From the NCBI GenBank assembly GCA_026184775.1, contig JANCYW010000008.1, positions 424,040-488,039 of the forward strand: a stretch of 64,000 nt of DNA, read 5' to 3'. The notes under the pieces were generated by a model. The model saw nothing but the letters and a program-made list of their open reading frames with translations. It was not told the DNA's origin and did no database searches. Each line of letters opens with the position of its first letter. Positions within the stretch are counted from its first letter, which is position 1. This stretch comes from Cyanidium caldarium (lineage: Eukaryota > Rhodophyta > Bangiophyceae > Cyanidiales > Cyanidiaceae). The position numbers were made by a program, and so were the translations under genes. Of the stretch, positions 47,096-56,561 are shown piece by piece.

Positions 47096-48889
47096 ATGGG
47101 AATGGAGGAGGATGCAGCCGGTGGGTCGAGTGATGTGCTCGACCCAAAATGGCTATCGAAAGTGCGTCAACGAGAGTGCGGTACGGGTGGTGGGGAAGGC
47201 GCGGCTTGGCGGCGGTCGTGTCGTCTGCAAGCGCTGCGAGAGGCGTACCGTTGGCGCTGTGTGCCGACGGTGCGGGCTATGCGTACCAAGCGGTATGACG
47301 TTGATGTGGAGAGCGCCAGCGCGGACTTGGAAGGTGGTATACCGCTATCGCTAGCCATCCGGGAGGACCGACTGCTGAGCCTGGTGTGTTTCGGGCGAGA
47401 GATACAGGTGCACGAGCACGCCTGTCTGCGGGATGCTGACGCCACCGACTCGTTCCGCGTGGGTATGGTAACGCCACCGCCGCCGGCGCAGCGAGACGCT
47501 AACGGCAGCGGTGGCGGCAGTTGGTCGCGATACCTACGGCGGTGGGAGGGCGCGCAGTGGCTGCCGCGCCGCGATGTCGCCCGCGTGGCCGCTTTTCGCC
47601 GCGACGCGCTCTTGGTATATGACCTGGAGCGCGACCCGCCGGAGGCGGGACTCTCCAACGGGCATGCCGGTGGTGGCGAGTGGCTGGGAGCACCGCACCG
47701 GCAGCTGCGACTGCTGAACGGAAAACGCGGACGCCTCACCTCCATGAGCGTGTTGGTGGACGAGTCCGGTGCGGCCGGTTTGAACAGCCACACCATCGCC
47801 ATCGGCGGCGGCAGAGGCACCGGGGCGTTTGCGGCGCTGGCGGATATGCGCAGCGGCCGCGCCGAGCACAGTCTGCTGTATCTGGCGCTGGCCAATACGC
47901 GAGTGCATGTGGACGACTGGCCCACCGGCGTGCTGCAGCTGAACCCGTTCGTCGCACCATTCCTGCTGACGGTGGTGGAGCGGGGCGCTCTGCAGCATCA
48001 CGACGTGCGCATGGCCAGCACTTGCGAGCCGCGACCGCCGCTCCGCAGGCAGGAGGGCGCGCCAACCTTGTTCAGTGTCGACGTTCCCGGTGGCGGGCCA
48101 TCCTCGTTTCTGGGATACACTCGGCACGATGAGCGGGATGTGTCCTCGGTGGTGCCGCTGCCGCCGGCGGCACAGCCCGGCGGCCACATTTCGTTCGCCA
48201 TGGTAGTCGGACATGGTCGCCGCCTCCAGGTGTTCGATGTGCCGCTGCGCGCCATCGGTTGCTCGCCCGGCGCCGATCAGAATGCGGCTCCGTCGCGGGA
48301 GCGGTCGAACGAGTGGTGTTGTCGGTGGAGCTTTGCGGCCGGTGATGAGGAGCGGACGTCGCCGGCGGCACCGCAACCGGCCGACGAGCAATTACGAGAG
48401 AGTGCAGCGGTCCGGCGGAGGCGAACCGATGCTCCGCCGCCGCCGCCGCCCTCGTTTGTGTTGCGGGAGCGCAGCATGGATACGGCGGCGTTTTTCGGCG
48501 ATAACGTCACTCCCGGGGCACCCCATGCGCTGCAGCGCGTATGCAAAGTGTGCCGACCGGCCTGCAGCGTGTACCCCGATGGGCAGACGGTGCATCTGTT
48601 CACCGCGTTGCGCAAGCTTGAACAGGACCGCAACGCGCTGTACGTCTTCGACGTCTCAAGGCATGCGGGCGGGCGGGCCGCGGTGGACGGCGTGCCGCCC
48701 CTGGTGCGTCGCCCGCTGTGGTGTGGAGAACGATGGTCGCACAGCATGTTCTCTCTGGACGGCGTGGCGGTGGAGAGTGGTGTCGAATCGCCGGCGGCGC
48801 TGGTCAGCCACAGCCTGGCGCAGGTGCCGTTTTGTCGATATCCGGTGGTGTTGAGCGCCTGGGAGCCTCGGCTGCGGTGGGGAGCTTGA
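47096..48889 (+). CDS. Hypothetical protein, possible beta-propeller
   Basis: A 597-residue protein I do not recognise. After a helical N-terminus (WRRSCRLQALREAYRWRC) it shows repeated short strand patterns with conserved-looking DLER, LALANTRVHVDDW, VVGHGRRLQVFDVPL and LYVFDVSRHAGG segments, which fits a WD40-like propeller of degenerate repeats, such as a DCAF or WDR scaffold. There is no clear GH-WD repeat set, so this is a structural guess. ATG 47096 (MGMEEDAAGG) is used, leaving 224 bp to divergent ISE2. Confidence 0.55.
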   Translation: MGMEEDAAGGSSDVLDPKWLSKVRQRECGTGGGEGAAWRRSCRLQALREAYRWRCVPTVRAMRTKRYDVDVESASADLEGGIPLSLAIREDRLLSLVCFGREIQVHEHACLRDADATDSFRVGMVTPPPPAQRDANGSGGGSWSRYLRRWEGAQWLPRRDVARVAAFRRDALLVYDLERDPPEAGLSNGHAGGGEWLGAPHRQLRLLNGKRGRLTSMSVLVDESGAAGLNSHTIAIGGGRGTGAFAALADMRSGRAEHSLLYLALANTRVHVDDWPTGVLQLNPFVAPFLLTVVERGALQHHDVRMASTCEPRPPLRRQEGAPTLFSVDVPGGGPSSFLGYTRHDERDVSSVVPLPPAAQPGGHISFAMVVGHGRRLQVFDVPLRAIGCSPGADQNAAPSRERSNEWCCRWSFAAGDEERTSPAAPQPADEQLRESAAVRRRRTDAPPPPPPSFVLRERSMDTAAFFGDNVTPGAPHALQRVCKVCRPACSVYPDGQTVHLFTALRKLEQDRNALYVFDVSRHAGGRAAVDGVPPLVRRPLWCGERWSHSMFSLDGVAVESGVESPAALVSHSLAQVPFCRYPVVLSAWEPRLRWGA

Positions 48890-49013
48890 CTTTCGGGTTG
48901 TGAACTATTCTCGGGACAGAAGCGGCAAGTCGGCTAGCGCCATCCGCGAGTCCTCACGCCCGGCCGGCATATGGCTAAAGCCACTGACGCACTTGCAGAG
49001 CAGGCTCATCTTC

Positions 49014-50255
49014 ATGCAAGCAGGAGCCAGGGCAGTGGCTGCGGGTGCGTGTCGGCTGCCACGGGCGCGGTCCGCCGCCTTTCGGGAGGCGTTGCAGCAG
49101 GCGGCGGCGCTGCCGGAACTGCATGAAGGCAGTACGGCGGCGCTGCAGCGGGCGGAGCAGGTCGCCGACGCGCTGCCGTCGAGCTCGCTGTTGCCGGCGG
49201 CCATTCACGCCGCGGTGGCGGAACAGCGGTCGTGGCTCGGCGAGCCGCACCTGACGGCGTCGGGAGGCAACTACGCGCGGGCGCGGACCACCTTGGGGCA
49301 GCAGACCGGTGCCGACGGGCGGCGCGACTGGGCAGCTTGTGTCAACGCCGAGGCCGCTCAGCGCACCGGGCTGCGGTGGAGCGGTGTATCCGCGGACGCT
49401 GGTGTGCAGATGGACGCGGACGTGGAGCGAGGCGGGAGCGACTTGGCGGAGGTGGAAGCACTGGGGCTGAAATGGCACGCTCTCCTGCTCAGCGTCCGAC
49501 GGCATCTAGATGCGGATGCGGCGCCGGTGCCCTGGACGGATATGCGACAGCGCGCGCAGCGTTTGTTGGAAAGTCTGTCGGTGGGGGAAGAATCGTTCGA
49601 GGCACTGCGTGGTCGCGCGCTCCTCACGCTGGGTGCGGCGCTACGGGTACCCGATTATCTGCAGGCGGCGCTGGTGCGCTATGACAGCCGCTCTCCATCC
49701 GACGCCAGAGCCGATGCATTCGCACAAGTGACCGCCTTGTGTGAGAATGCCGGCGTGGTGCTGTGGCCCGAGGGACAGCGGCCGGCGCCGAGCGCCGCCG
49801 ACGCCAATCAGAGCGAGTCGCTGCTCACGCGCGCGCTGGAGCTGGCCAAGCAACCGCCGTACGCCGACTCGTTCCTGTCGCTCATGCCGCTGTACCATCT
49901 GGCGATTTTCTTCGACCGGGCGCGCAACGACCCCATCACCGCCGAAGGGCTGTTTCGGGCGTGCCTGGACAGGGCGTCCGCCGACACCCTCGCGGCTCCG
50001 TTGGATGCAGACGTGCCCGCGTTCAGTCCTGCCGAGCGACAGTGCCTCCAACGCAACGCCATGCTCGCCTACGCGTCGCTGTTGCAGCGAGTGGAGTGGA
50101 ACGGCCGCCGCCGCACCGCCGACGCCGAGGCGGTACACCAGCAGATGCGCCGGCAGTGTCTGCCACCGATCGCCGACCAGCGTCCGGTCATCACGCCCAC
50201 CTGGCAAATCTGGCACGCGCACGCCTGCCGCCGCCTCGGCGATGTGACGTGGTGA
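49014..50255 (+). CDS. Hypothetical protein, helical-repeat-like
   Basis: A 413-residue protein I do not recognise. The start (ARAVAAGACRLPRARSAAFREAL) is basic and could be a mitochondrial or plastid leader. The rest is almost entirely helical with Ala/Leu-rich segments, compatible with TPR-like repeats (for example SLLTRALELAKQPPYADSF, LMPLYHLAIFFDRARNDPIT). No catalytic motif. Upstream frame opens with GTG at 48900; the first ATG is 49014. It ends 19 bp from the convergent Dpb3-like gene. Confidence 0.55.
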   Translation: MQAGARAVAAGACRLPRARSAAFREALQQAAALPELHEGSTAALQRAEQVADALPSSSLLPAAIHAAVAEQRSWLGEPHLTASGGNYARARTTLGQQTGADGRRDWAACVNAEAAQRTGLRWSGVSADAGVQMDADVERGGSDLAEVEALGLKWHALLLSVRRHLDADAAPVPWTDMRQRAQRLLESLSVGEESFEALRGRALLTLGAALRVPDYLQAALVRYDSRSPSDARADAFAQVTALCENAGVVLWPEGQRPAPSAADANQSESLLTRALELAKQPPYADSFLSLMPLYHLAIFFDRARNDPITAEGLFRACLDRASADTLAAPLDADVPAFSPAERQCLQRNAMLAYASLLQRVEWNGRRRTADAEAVHQQMRRQCLPPIADQRPVITPTWQIWHAHACRRLGDVTW

Positions 50256-50274
50256 AGGCGCAAGGCGCCCTCGC

Positions 50275-50718
50275 TCACGCCTCCATCCCGTCCTCCTCTC
50301 CGACTTTTGCAGGCGCTTGCACAAAGCTCAGAATGTCCCTCACTCGGCGTCTCTCGGGCACGATATCCGCCAGAAAGTGCAGCGCCTCGATTTCCCGCAC
50401 CGTCCGACTCAAGTCAGCGTACGTCAGGCGTTTCACCGCGTGCCGTGCTTGTCGACTCGCTTCCCGGTACGTCTCCTCCACCAGGTACTCCAGGAATAGT
50501 TCCGCGGCGCGCGCCACCGCCACCACCGCCTCCTCGCGCACGTTGGTCACCTCGTCGTCGTACTTCATGATCTTGCGCACCCGCGCCAACGGCAACAGCG
50601 GCTGCGCGTCCGTGTCTTCCGTGACGGTATCAGCGCCGTCAGCATCGGCATACTCCACGTCCTTGTCCCCGTGTCCGTTGTACTCTGTATTGGCGTCTGC
50701 TTCAGCGGCTGGAAGCAT
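50275..50718 (-). CDS. Histone-fold protein, Dpb3/POLE4 or NF-YC type
   Basis: A 147-residue protein with one H2A-like histone fold at about residues 45-120: LPLARVRKIMKYDDEVT, EAVVAVARAAELFLEYLVEET, RLTYADLSRTV and ALHFLADIVP. The segment ARAAELFLE is typical of DNA polymerase epsilon subunit Dpb3/POLE4 and CHRAC proteins, while RKIMK and DIVP resemble transcription factor NF-YC. It would need an H2B-like partner (Dpb4 or NF-YB). The choice cannot be made from sequence alone; Dpb3/POLE4 is slightly favoured. The N-terminus is acidic. ATG 50718 is used; the longer frame overlaps the divergent ALDH promoter. Confidence 0.78.
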   Translation of the reverse strand: MLPAAEADANTEYNGHGDKDVEYADADGADTVTEDTDAQPLLPLARVRKIMKYDDEVTNVREEAVVAVARAAELFLEYLVEETYREASRQARHAVKRLTYADLSRTVREIEALHFLADIVPERRRVRDILSFVQAPAKVGEEDGMEA

Positions 50719-50847
50719 GACCGGGCGATCCGTGCACGGTGTTCGGGCGGACGCCGCAGACAGAGTCCATCGCCCCCGCGCGCGCCCATTCGCTGCGCAG
50801 CTCGTCGACGCATTCGCGGTGGGGTGCGTCTCTCGAGTCCACTCAGC

Positions 50848-52431
50848 ATGACCGGCCACCAGGAGCTGTTGCTATCGTTGAGAAAGACTTTCTGGAGCGG
50901 GCATACTCTGTCGTTAGCATGGAGACGGGAGCAGTTGCGGGCGCTGCACCGAATGGTGGAGGAGAACCGGCAGGAATGGTGTGCGGCGCTGCGGGAGGAC
51001 CTGGGCAAGTCGGTGTGCGAGTCGCTCATCTGTGAGATAGAGGTGGGGCTGCAAGACGTGGCGTTGGCGCTGCGGTGTTTGCCAGAGTGGGCCGGGCGGC
51101 GGCGGGTGGTGGCGGCTGCTGGGCGGTGGTGGCTACCGCCGCCGCGGTGGATGGCGCGGCTAGCGCACGCGCTGGCGCCGTGGTGGGGCGGGTCGGGTGC
51201 CTCGGAAGCGCCGGCCGGCATCGGCGGCACCTCTATCGCTTCGCTCATCGAAGACCGATACGTGCAAGCGCAGCCGCTGGGGGTGGTGCTGATTATGACC
51301 GCGTGGAACTATCCGCTGGCGCTGGCGATGTGGCACCTGACGTCAGCGTTGGCGGCGGGCAACTGTGTGGTGCTCAAACCGAGTGAGCAGGCGCCGGCCA
51401 CCGCGCAGTTGTTGCAGCGTCTGATGGACAAGTATTTGGATCGGCAGGCGGTGCGGGTGGTCCTGGGCGACGCCGCGGTGGCCAAGGCGCTATTGCATGT
51501 GGCCGGGGAGCCGGCGCCCAGCTCGGCGGATGTGCTGTCGGCGTGTCGTTGGGATCTGGTGCATTTCACCGGCGGGTGGCGCATTGCGCGGCAAGTGAGC
51601 CGGGCTTGCGCCGAAACGCTGACGCCCTGTGTGCTGGAACTGGGCGGCAAGAATCCGGTGGTGGTGGATGCCGGGTCGTTGTCGCCGCAAGCGCTGGGCC
51701 GCGTGGCCCGCATCATTATGTGGTCGAAATTGATCAACGCCGGGCAGACGTGCCTCGCCGCGGACTATGCGCTGTTGGTGGGCGCGGACGCCGCCGCGAC
51801 AGCGCGCTTCAGCGAGCAGCTGGCGGCCGCGGCGGTGGCCATGTACGGCGAGCGGCCGCTGGACAATGCCGACTACCCGCGCATCGTGAGCACATCGCAT
51901 GTGCGTCGAGTGGCCCAGTTGTTGAAAGAGACCGGCGGCACGGTGGTGCACGGCGGCGAATGCCTCGAGGCGCAGCGGTACGTGCAGCCGACCATCGTCA
52001 GCAACGTGTCGGCGGACGATGCGCTGATGCAGGAGGAGATATTCGGTCCGGTGCTGCCGCTTCTCAGCGGCTGCGCTGACGTCGAAGCGGCGATGCAGCT
52101 ATTGCAACAACGCGCCCATCCGCTGGTGCTGTACGCGTTCAGCAGCGCGCCGCATTTCGTCCAGCGGCTGGAGACGCATATCGCCAGCGGCGCGCTGGTG
52201 GTCAACGACATCATGTCGCAGGCGACCTCGCCGGGCCTACCTTTCGGCGGTGTGGGCCTGTCGGGCCACGGCAACTCCCGCGGCCAGGCCGGTTTCGATG
52301 CCTTCTCGCACCTGCGCTCGGTGCTGAAGAAATCGCTCTGGAGCGAGCGCCTGGCCTCCGACCGCTACGCGCCATTCACCGAGTCGGGCGCCCAGCATGT
52401 GACCTCGCTAGTGCACGTGCCGCCGCCGTGA
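50848..52431 (+). CDS. Aldehyde dehydrogenase, class 3 (fatty aldehyde type)
   Basis: A 527-residue NAD(P)-dependent dehydrogenase that oxidises medium- and long-chain aldehydes to acids. The catalytic Cys302 lies in NAGQTCLA and the general base Glu264 in VLELGGKNP. PLGVVLIMTAWNYPLALAM and LKPSEQAPATAQLL are class-3 motifs. FTGGWRIAR replaces the usual FTGS. Class-3 enzymes include the fatty aldehyde dehydrogenase that acts in sphingosine breakdown. The C-terminus lacks the hydrophobic membrane tail of the animal microsomal form. ATG 50848 (MTGHQELL) begins the usual N-terminal helix; the longer frame from 50671 overlaps the divergent promoter. Confidence 0.94.
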   Translation: MTGHQELLLSLRKTFWSGHTLSLAWRREQLRALHRMVEENRQEWCAALREDLGKSVCESLICEIEVGLQDVALALRCLPEWAGRRRVVAAAGRWWLPPPRWMARLAHALAPWWGGSGASEAPAGIGGTSIASLIEDRYVQAQPLGVVLIMTAWNYPLALAMWHLTSALAAGNCVVLKPSEQAPATAQLLQRLMDKYLDRQAVRVVLGDAAVAKALLHVAGEPAPSSADVLSACRWDLVHFTGGWRIARQVSRACAETLTPCVLELGGKNPVVVDAGSLSPQALGRVARIIMWSKLINAGQTCLAADYALLVGADAAATARFSEQLAAAAVAMYGERPLDNADYPRIVSTSHVRRVAQLLKETGGTVVHGGECLEAQRYVQPTIVSNVSADDALMQEEIFGPVLPLLSGCADVEAAMQLLQQRAHPLVLYAFSSAPHFVQRLETHIASGALVVNDIMSQATSPGLPFGGVGLSGHGNSRGQAGFDAFSHLRSVLKKSLWSERLASDRYAPFTESGAQHVTSLVHVPPP

Positions 52432-52877
52432 ATGCAATGCAGCGAGCGCTGCAAGCAAAAAACAGCCTCACCTGCCGCCCGCAGAGGTGTGTCGCCTCCG
52501 TCTGAAACGCCGCCACCGCTGTCTCCTGAAAGCTGCTCGATTTCTCGCCTCGCCCAGTGCGGAGAACTTACGCGCTGCGCTTTGGGTGAGCACACACACC
52601 CGCGAAGCATAGAGAGTTTCACGGGCAGGCGCCCTGGCCGCGGACTCCTCCCCGGCAGCGCAACGCAGCGAGTCGCTCGCTCAGAAGGCGACCATCTCCT
52701 CGAATCGCGCGCGCGTGCGTGCGTGTGTGCGCGCAGCAAAATTGTCTGTTTAAAGACGTGTGTGCGGGTGCGGGTGATCGGCTGGCGCGCCGATACGCCT
52801 TGCGGCAGGCGCGTGACGTGGCACGTTGGCGCTGTTCGGGTACCCGGCCGCGGTGTGTCCAGCGTCCGTTCTGCGTC
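52432..52877. other. Intergenic spacer between ALDH3 and FA2H
   Basis: 446 bases between two genes on the same strand; no gene or repeat recognised apart from a short GCGTGCGTGTGTGCG stretch near 52713-52730. It presumably holds the FA2H promoter. Confidence 0.5.
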
Positions 52878-53888
52878 ATGAGCGGCGACTACGTGCTGAC
52901 GCGACGGGTGGTGAAGGCGCACAACACGGAGCGAGACGCTTGGGTTGTCGTGAACGACAACGTGTACGATGTGACGCTGTTCCTGCGGCATCACCCGGGC
53001 GGCGCGGAGGTGCTGCGCGCGCACCTGGGCGAGGATGTGACGGCGCTCATGGCGGGCGCGGAGGGCGCGGAGCGGCACTCGCACTCGAAGAACGCCTATA
53101 AGATACTGCGGGCGTACTTGGTGGGGCGGTTGGCGGACGCGGGAGCGAGTGCTGCGGAGGCGGTGGCGGTGGACGGCACGCTGGACGAGGACGGCAAGCC
53201 GTTGGTGGATTTTCACAAGCCGCTGCTGCACCAGGTGGGCATGCTGGGTGACAAGTACGAGCGGTGGGTGCACTCGTTTCCCACTGGTGATCACCAGGTG
53301 CATCTGTTTGCGCACCCGACGTTGGAGTCGCTCACCAAGTGCCCGTGGTACGTGCCGCTGCTGGTGTGGCCGCCGGTGATGGCGGTCGGTTTCGTGTATG
53401 CGTTCGGGGTGCGCGGCTGCGACTTTTGGGGCACCTTTTTGCCGTGTGCCGTCGCCGGCTACGTGTTTTGGATGCTTTTCGAGTACGCCCTGCATCGGTA
53501 CGCGTTCCACGCCGAGACCCGCACCTACTGGGGCAACATCGTACATTTTCTCATTCACGGTCACCACCACCTGGCGCCGCAGGATTACGCGCGGCTGGTG
53601 TTTCCGCCGGTGCCGGCGGCGTTGGTGTCGCTGCCTGTGTGGGCGGGAGCACTGCGGCTGTTGGGGTCCGTGGGCGGCCTCTGTTTTATGTTCGGGTTCG
53701 GTGTCGGCTACCTCAGTTACGACATGACCCACTTTCTGATCCACTACACAGTGCCGCAGTTTGGCTTTCTGCGCGCTCAGAAGCGGCGCCACATGCGGCA
53801 TCATTTTCGCACGCCCAACGCCAACTTTGGCATCAGCAACCACGCACTAGACATACTGTTTGGCACTCTGGATCATGAGTATGCCTAG
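52878..53888 (+). CDS. FA2H: Fatty acid 2-hydroxylase (FA2H/SCS7) with cytochrome b5 domain
   Basis: A 336-residue ER membrane enzyme that adds the 2-hydroxyl group to fatty acids of sphingolipids. A cytochrome b5 domain fills residues 1-85, with heme ligand His39 in HPGG and a second His at 67 or 69. The fatty-acid hydroxylase domain follows with its His boxes: HRYAFHAE, HFLIHGHHH, THFLIH and RRHMRHHF. Hydrophobic segments lie between the boxes. Length equals family members that carry the b5 domain. ATG 52878 (MSGDYVLTRR) starts the b5 domain. The stop lies 48 bp before the MYSM1-like gene. Confidence 0.95.
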   Translation: MSGDYVLTRRVVKAHNTERDAWVVVNDNVYDVTLFLRHHPGGAEVLRAHLGEDVTALMAGAEGAERHSHSKNAYKILRAYLVGRLADAGASAAEAVAVDGTLDEDGKPLVDFHKPLLHQVGMLGDKYERWVHSFPTGDHQVHLFAHPTLESLTKCPWYVPLLVWPPVMAVGFVYAFGVRGCDFWGTFLPCAVAGYVFWMLFEYALHRYAFHAETRTYWGNIVHFLIHGHHHLAPQDYARLVFPPVPAALVSLPVWAGALRLLGSVGGLCFMFGFGVGYLSYDMTHFLIHYTVPQFGFLRAQKRRHMRHHFRTPNANFGISNHALDILFGTLDHEYA

Positions 53889-53935
53889 GACGACGCTGTA
53901 AAACGTACGAACATCTATGACCTGTCGAATGTGCG

Positions 53936-55615
53936 ATGCAGCAAGGACGGAGCGCTCCGGCGGGGGAGCGAGGGCGGCGCTGGCGCGGAAATTTTCGGTT
54001 TGGCGCGAGGCAACGCAACCACATGGTGGCCGATCCGCAAGCGGAGGACCAAATTCAGAACGACGCGCTGCTGGCGCAGATCTTGATGCAGCAAGAAGAG
54101 GAGGAGGGGGAAGAGAACGACTACGCGGCGTCGTCGTGGGATGTCTGGGGCGGCGTGGCGGACAGTCCGGTGGCCAAGCGACCGCGATCGCGCAAACGCG
54201 GCAACGACCTCGAAGCGGGTGACGACGACGACGACGACGACGACGAGGACTGGTGTGAAAGGCGCAAGGCACCGGCGCCGCGAGGACGAGCGTCCCATGA
54301 AAAGGTGGAGGTGGGCGGGGGCAAGGCGCCGCGGCAGCGACCGTCGGCGTGGAGTGCAGAGGAGGAGCGGCGATTTCTGGAGGCGCTGGAGACGTACGGG
54401 CGCGACTGGCAACGGTGTGCTGCGCACGTGGGCACGCGCAGTGCCAACAACTTTCGGTCGCACGCGCAAAAGTATTTCATCAAGTTGTACAGCGAGGGCC
54501 AACCGGTGCCGTCCAAAGTGGCCGAGAGCGGCGCCGGCCACACGCTCAGCGGCAAACCGCTGGACCCGAACAGTGCCGCTGCGCGGGCGTACCTGAACGG
54601 AGCGGTGTACCGGAGAGAGTTGCAGCGGCGGAATCGGGGGGCAGGAGAGGAGGAAAGCGATGAGGTGGCCGCGCAGATGGCGATGGATGCGGCGTTGCAG
54701 CCAGAGGAGCAGCAGCCGGAGGGTGAGTTGGGGAACCGCGAACCGACCGAGTACGTGAGACAGCGGCCGAAACGGACGACGGTCAATAGGCGCAGCATCG
54801 CCTCGCTGTACAACGTGTCTACTGAGGCGGACGAGTTGCGATTCGTCAACTGCATGACGTATGAGGACGACGACGATGAGCAGCCGTTTGGCGTTCGGGT
54901 GCAGCCGCGAGCTGCGTTGCTGATGGACTTGCACGCACATTTGGATGAGAATGAGGTGATCGGCTTCTTGGGCGGGCGGTACGAGGCGGCGCAGCGGCAA
55001 GTGCAGGTGGTGGACGCCTTTCCGTGTCGCGCGGCGGGCGGATCGGCGGGCCACACCGATGTGGAGCTGGATGCGGAGTCGGCGGTGGAGGCGCGCGCCC
55101 ACATCGAAGCCTCAGGTCTGGAGGTGGTGGGATGGTATCACTCGCATCCGACGTTTCGGCCGGATCCGTCGGTGCGGGATGTGGAGAATCAGCGCAACTA
55201 CCAGCGGCAGTTTGAGGGGGAGCGGGCGGCGGCGCCGTTTGTCGGTGCGATTGTGTCACCGTACGATATGGCGCTGCCGACGGCGTGCTCGCGTATTCGC
55301 TGGTTTCACGTGGGCATTCGCGCCGGCGACGACGGCATCGCGTACCTGTTGCGGGAGGAGAAGGTGGGGGGAGTGTTGTTTGCCGGGGAGGAGGAGCGGG
55401 AGAGTTTGGTGGAGAGGGTGGGGGAGTTGTTGAAACAGAATCGGGTGCGGTGGGATAAGCGGTGGATACACCATAGCGAGAAAGGGGAGCTGCTGAGGCT
55501 GGCGAGGGTGGACAAGGTGAGGGAGAGTCTGCTGGCACACGTGGGGGAGGAAGACGAAGACGGGAGGGAATGGGTGGAGTGGGTAGTAGAAAAAGTGAGC
55601 GAGCTGGGGATGTGA
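53936..55615 (+). CDS. MYSM1-like SANT/MYB - JAMM deubiquitinase
   Basis: A 559-residue protein. After an acidic Asp run (about 96-104) a SANT/MYB domain of the SHAQKYF class lies at 137-183 (WSAEEERRFLEALETYGRDW, RSHAQKYF). The C-terminal half is an MPN+/JAMM metalloprotease: Glu340 in ENEVIGFLGG and His402, His404, Ser412 and Asp415 in HSHPTFRPDPSVRD. This pairing is that of MYSM1/2A-DUB, which removes ubiquitin from histone H2A. Human MYSM1 has a SWIRM domain between them; I see no SWIRM here, only ~150 residues of linker. An alternative start is ATG 54023. Confidence 0.88.
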   Translation: MQQGRSAPAGERGRRWRGNFRFGARQRNHMVADPQAEDQIQNDALLAQILMQQEEEEGEENDYAASSWDVWGGVADSPVAKRPRSRKRGNDLEAGDDDDDDDDEDWCERRKAPAPRGRASHEKVEVGGGKAPRQRPSAWSAEEERRFLEALETYGRDWQRCAAHVGTRSANNFRSHAQKYFIKLYSEGQPVPSKVAESGAGHTLSGKPLDPNSAAARAYLNGAVYRRELQRRNRGAGEEESDEVAAQMAMDAALQPEEQQPEGELGNREPTEYVRQRPKRTTVNRRSIASLYNVSTEADELRFVNCMTYEDDDDEQPFGVRVQPRAALLMDLHAHLDENEVIGFLGGRYEAAQRQVQVVDAFPCRAAGGSAGHTDVELDAESAVEARAHIEASGLEVVGWYHSHPTFRPDPSVRDVENQRNYQRQFEGERAAAPFVGAIVSPYDMALPTACSRIRWFHVGIRAGDDGIAYLLREEKVGGVLFAGEEERESLVERVGELLKQNRVRWDKRWIHHSEKGELLRLARVDKVRESLLAHVGEEDEDGREWVEWVVEKVSELGM

Positions 55616-55779
55616 AAAAGGCGATTTTTTCGGCTATACAAACTTTCTTACACGAGCTTTTAATGCATGCCATCACGAGCACAATAGCGCACTTTGGTGA
55701 TCAAGTGGTCCGATGGTGTGGTGTAGGTGCCGCACTGCTTCGACGGGTCCCGGCACACACACAGAACGAGGCCGCGGTG

Positions 55780-56110
55780 TCATAGGTAGTGAATGGTGAA
55801 TGGTGGCGCCGAGTTGCCGCTGGCTCCCGCGGTGTAGGTGCAGTCCCGGGTGGCGGTGTTGCAGCACTCGGGACCGCACGGTACATACGTAGAGCTAATC
55901 GGCCCCAAACCGCTGTCGTCGGTGGCCGCCACTATCACTGCTGATTTCGCCGATTGACACACACACACAACCTGCGACACCTTGTGACAACACTCGCCGA
56001 CGTCGCCGAACAGCAAGCTCGAGTGCTGTCGCTTCTGAACTCGCCGAGCTGGCGCTGCATCTCCAACAACTCTCCGTACGCGGCGTCAGCATGCTGAAAA
56101 GGTGGACTGA
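55780..56110 (-). pseudogene. Cys-rich coding remnant with one frame change
   Basis: On the minus strand the last ~76 codons before the stop at 55780 read like real protein, poor in Arg and rich in paired Cys (GECCHKVSQVVCVC, CGPECCNTATRDC). Just upstream, in another frame, HADAAYGELLEMQRQLGEF looks like a coiled-coil segment. Joining them needs a one-base change near 56041. A pyrimidine tract ending in CAG (TTTTCAG, about 56094-56100) precedes the coding-like part and could be a splice acceptor, so a spliced exon is the alternative to a pseudogene. Not identified. Confidence 0.35.
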
Positions 56111-56561
56111 TCGGCACCCGGAGTGTGATCGCGGCAAACAAGTGCTTGTGGCACGGCAGACTCGACCGAAAGAGAACAAGGATCGGCGGTCCGAACGAGC
56201 ACCAGCCTGCTGCAGGGGTTGGGGCTTCGGTCCCACGACCTCCTTGGTTGCACGCTGGCCAGGCACCTTCCCCACTGCTCTGGGAAGAAAACGCAGCAGC
56301 TCTGTGTCCGGTTTCGTCAACGGCGATCGCCAAGAGGGGTGACGATACAGAGGTGGCGAGCGAGCGCTGGTCGACCTTCTGCACCGTAGCGGCTGATTTT
56401 GTCGGTGGCCGCCCTGCTGGAGGTCTCGCTGGACCCATCGTCCAGGCGTTGTTTGACACGCTGACCACGGGACATGCACCGAGCTCACAGACAGCGACCG
56501 GGGAGGCAGCTCGATTGGCGGAGGGCGAAATCGCGCGACCAAAGTACCGCGAGTTTTTCCG

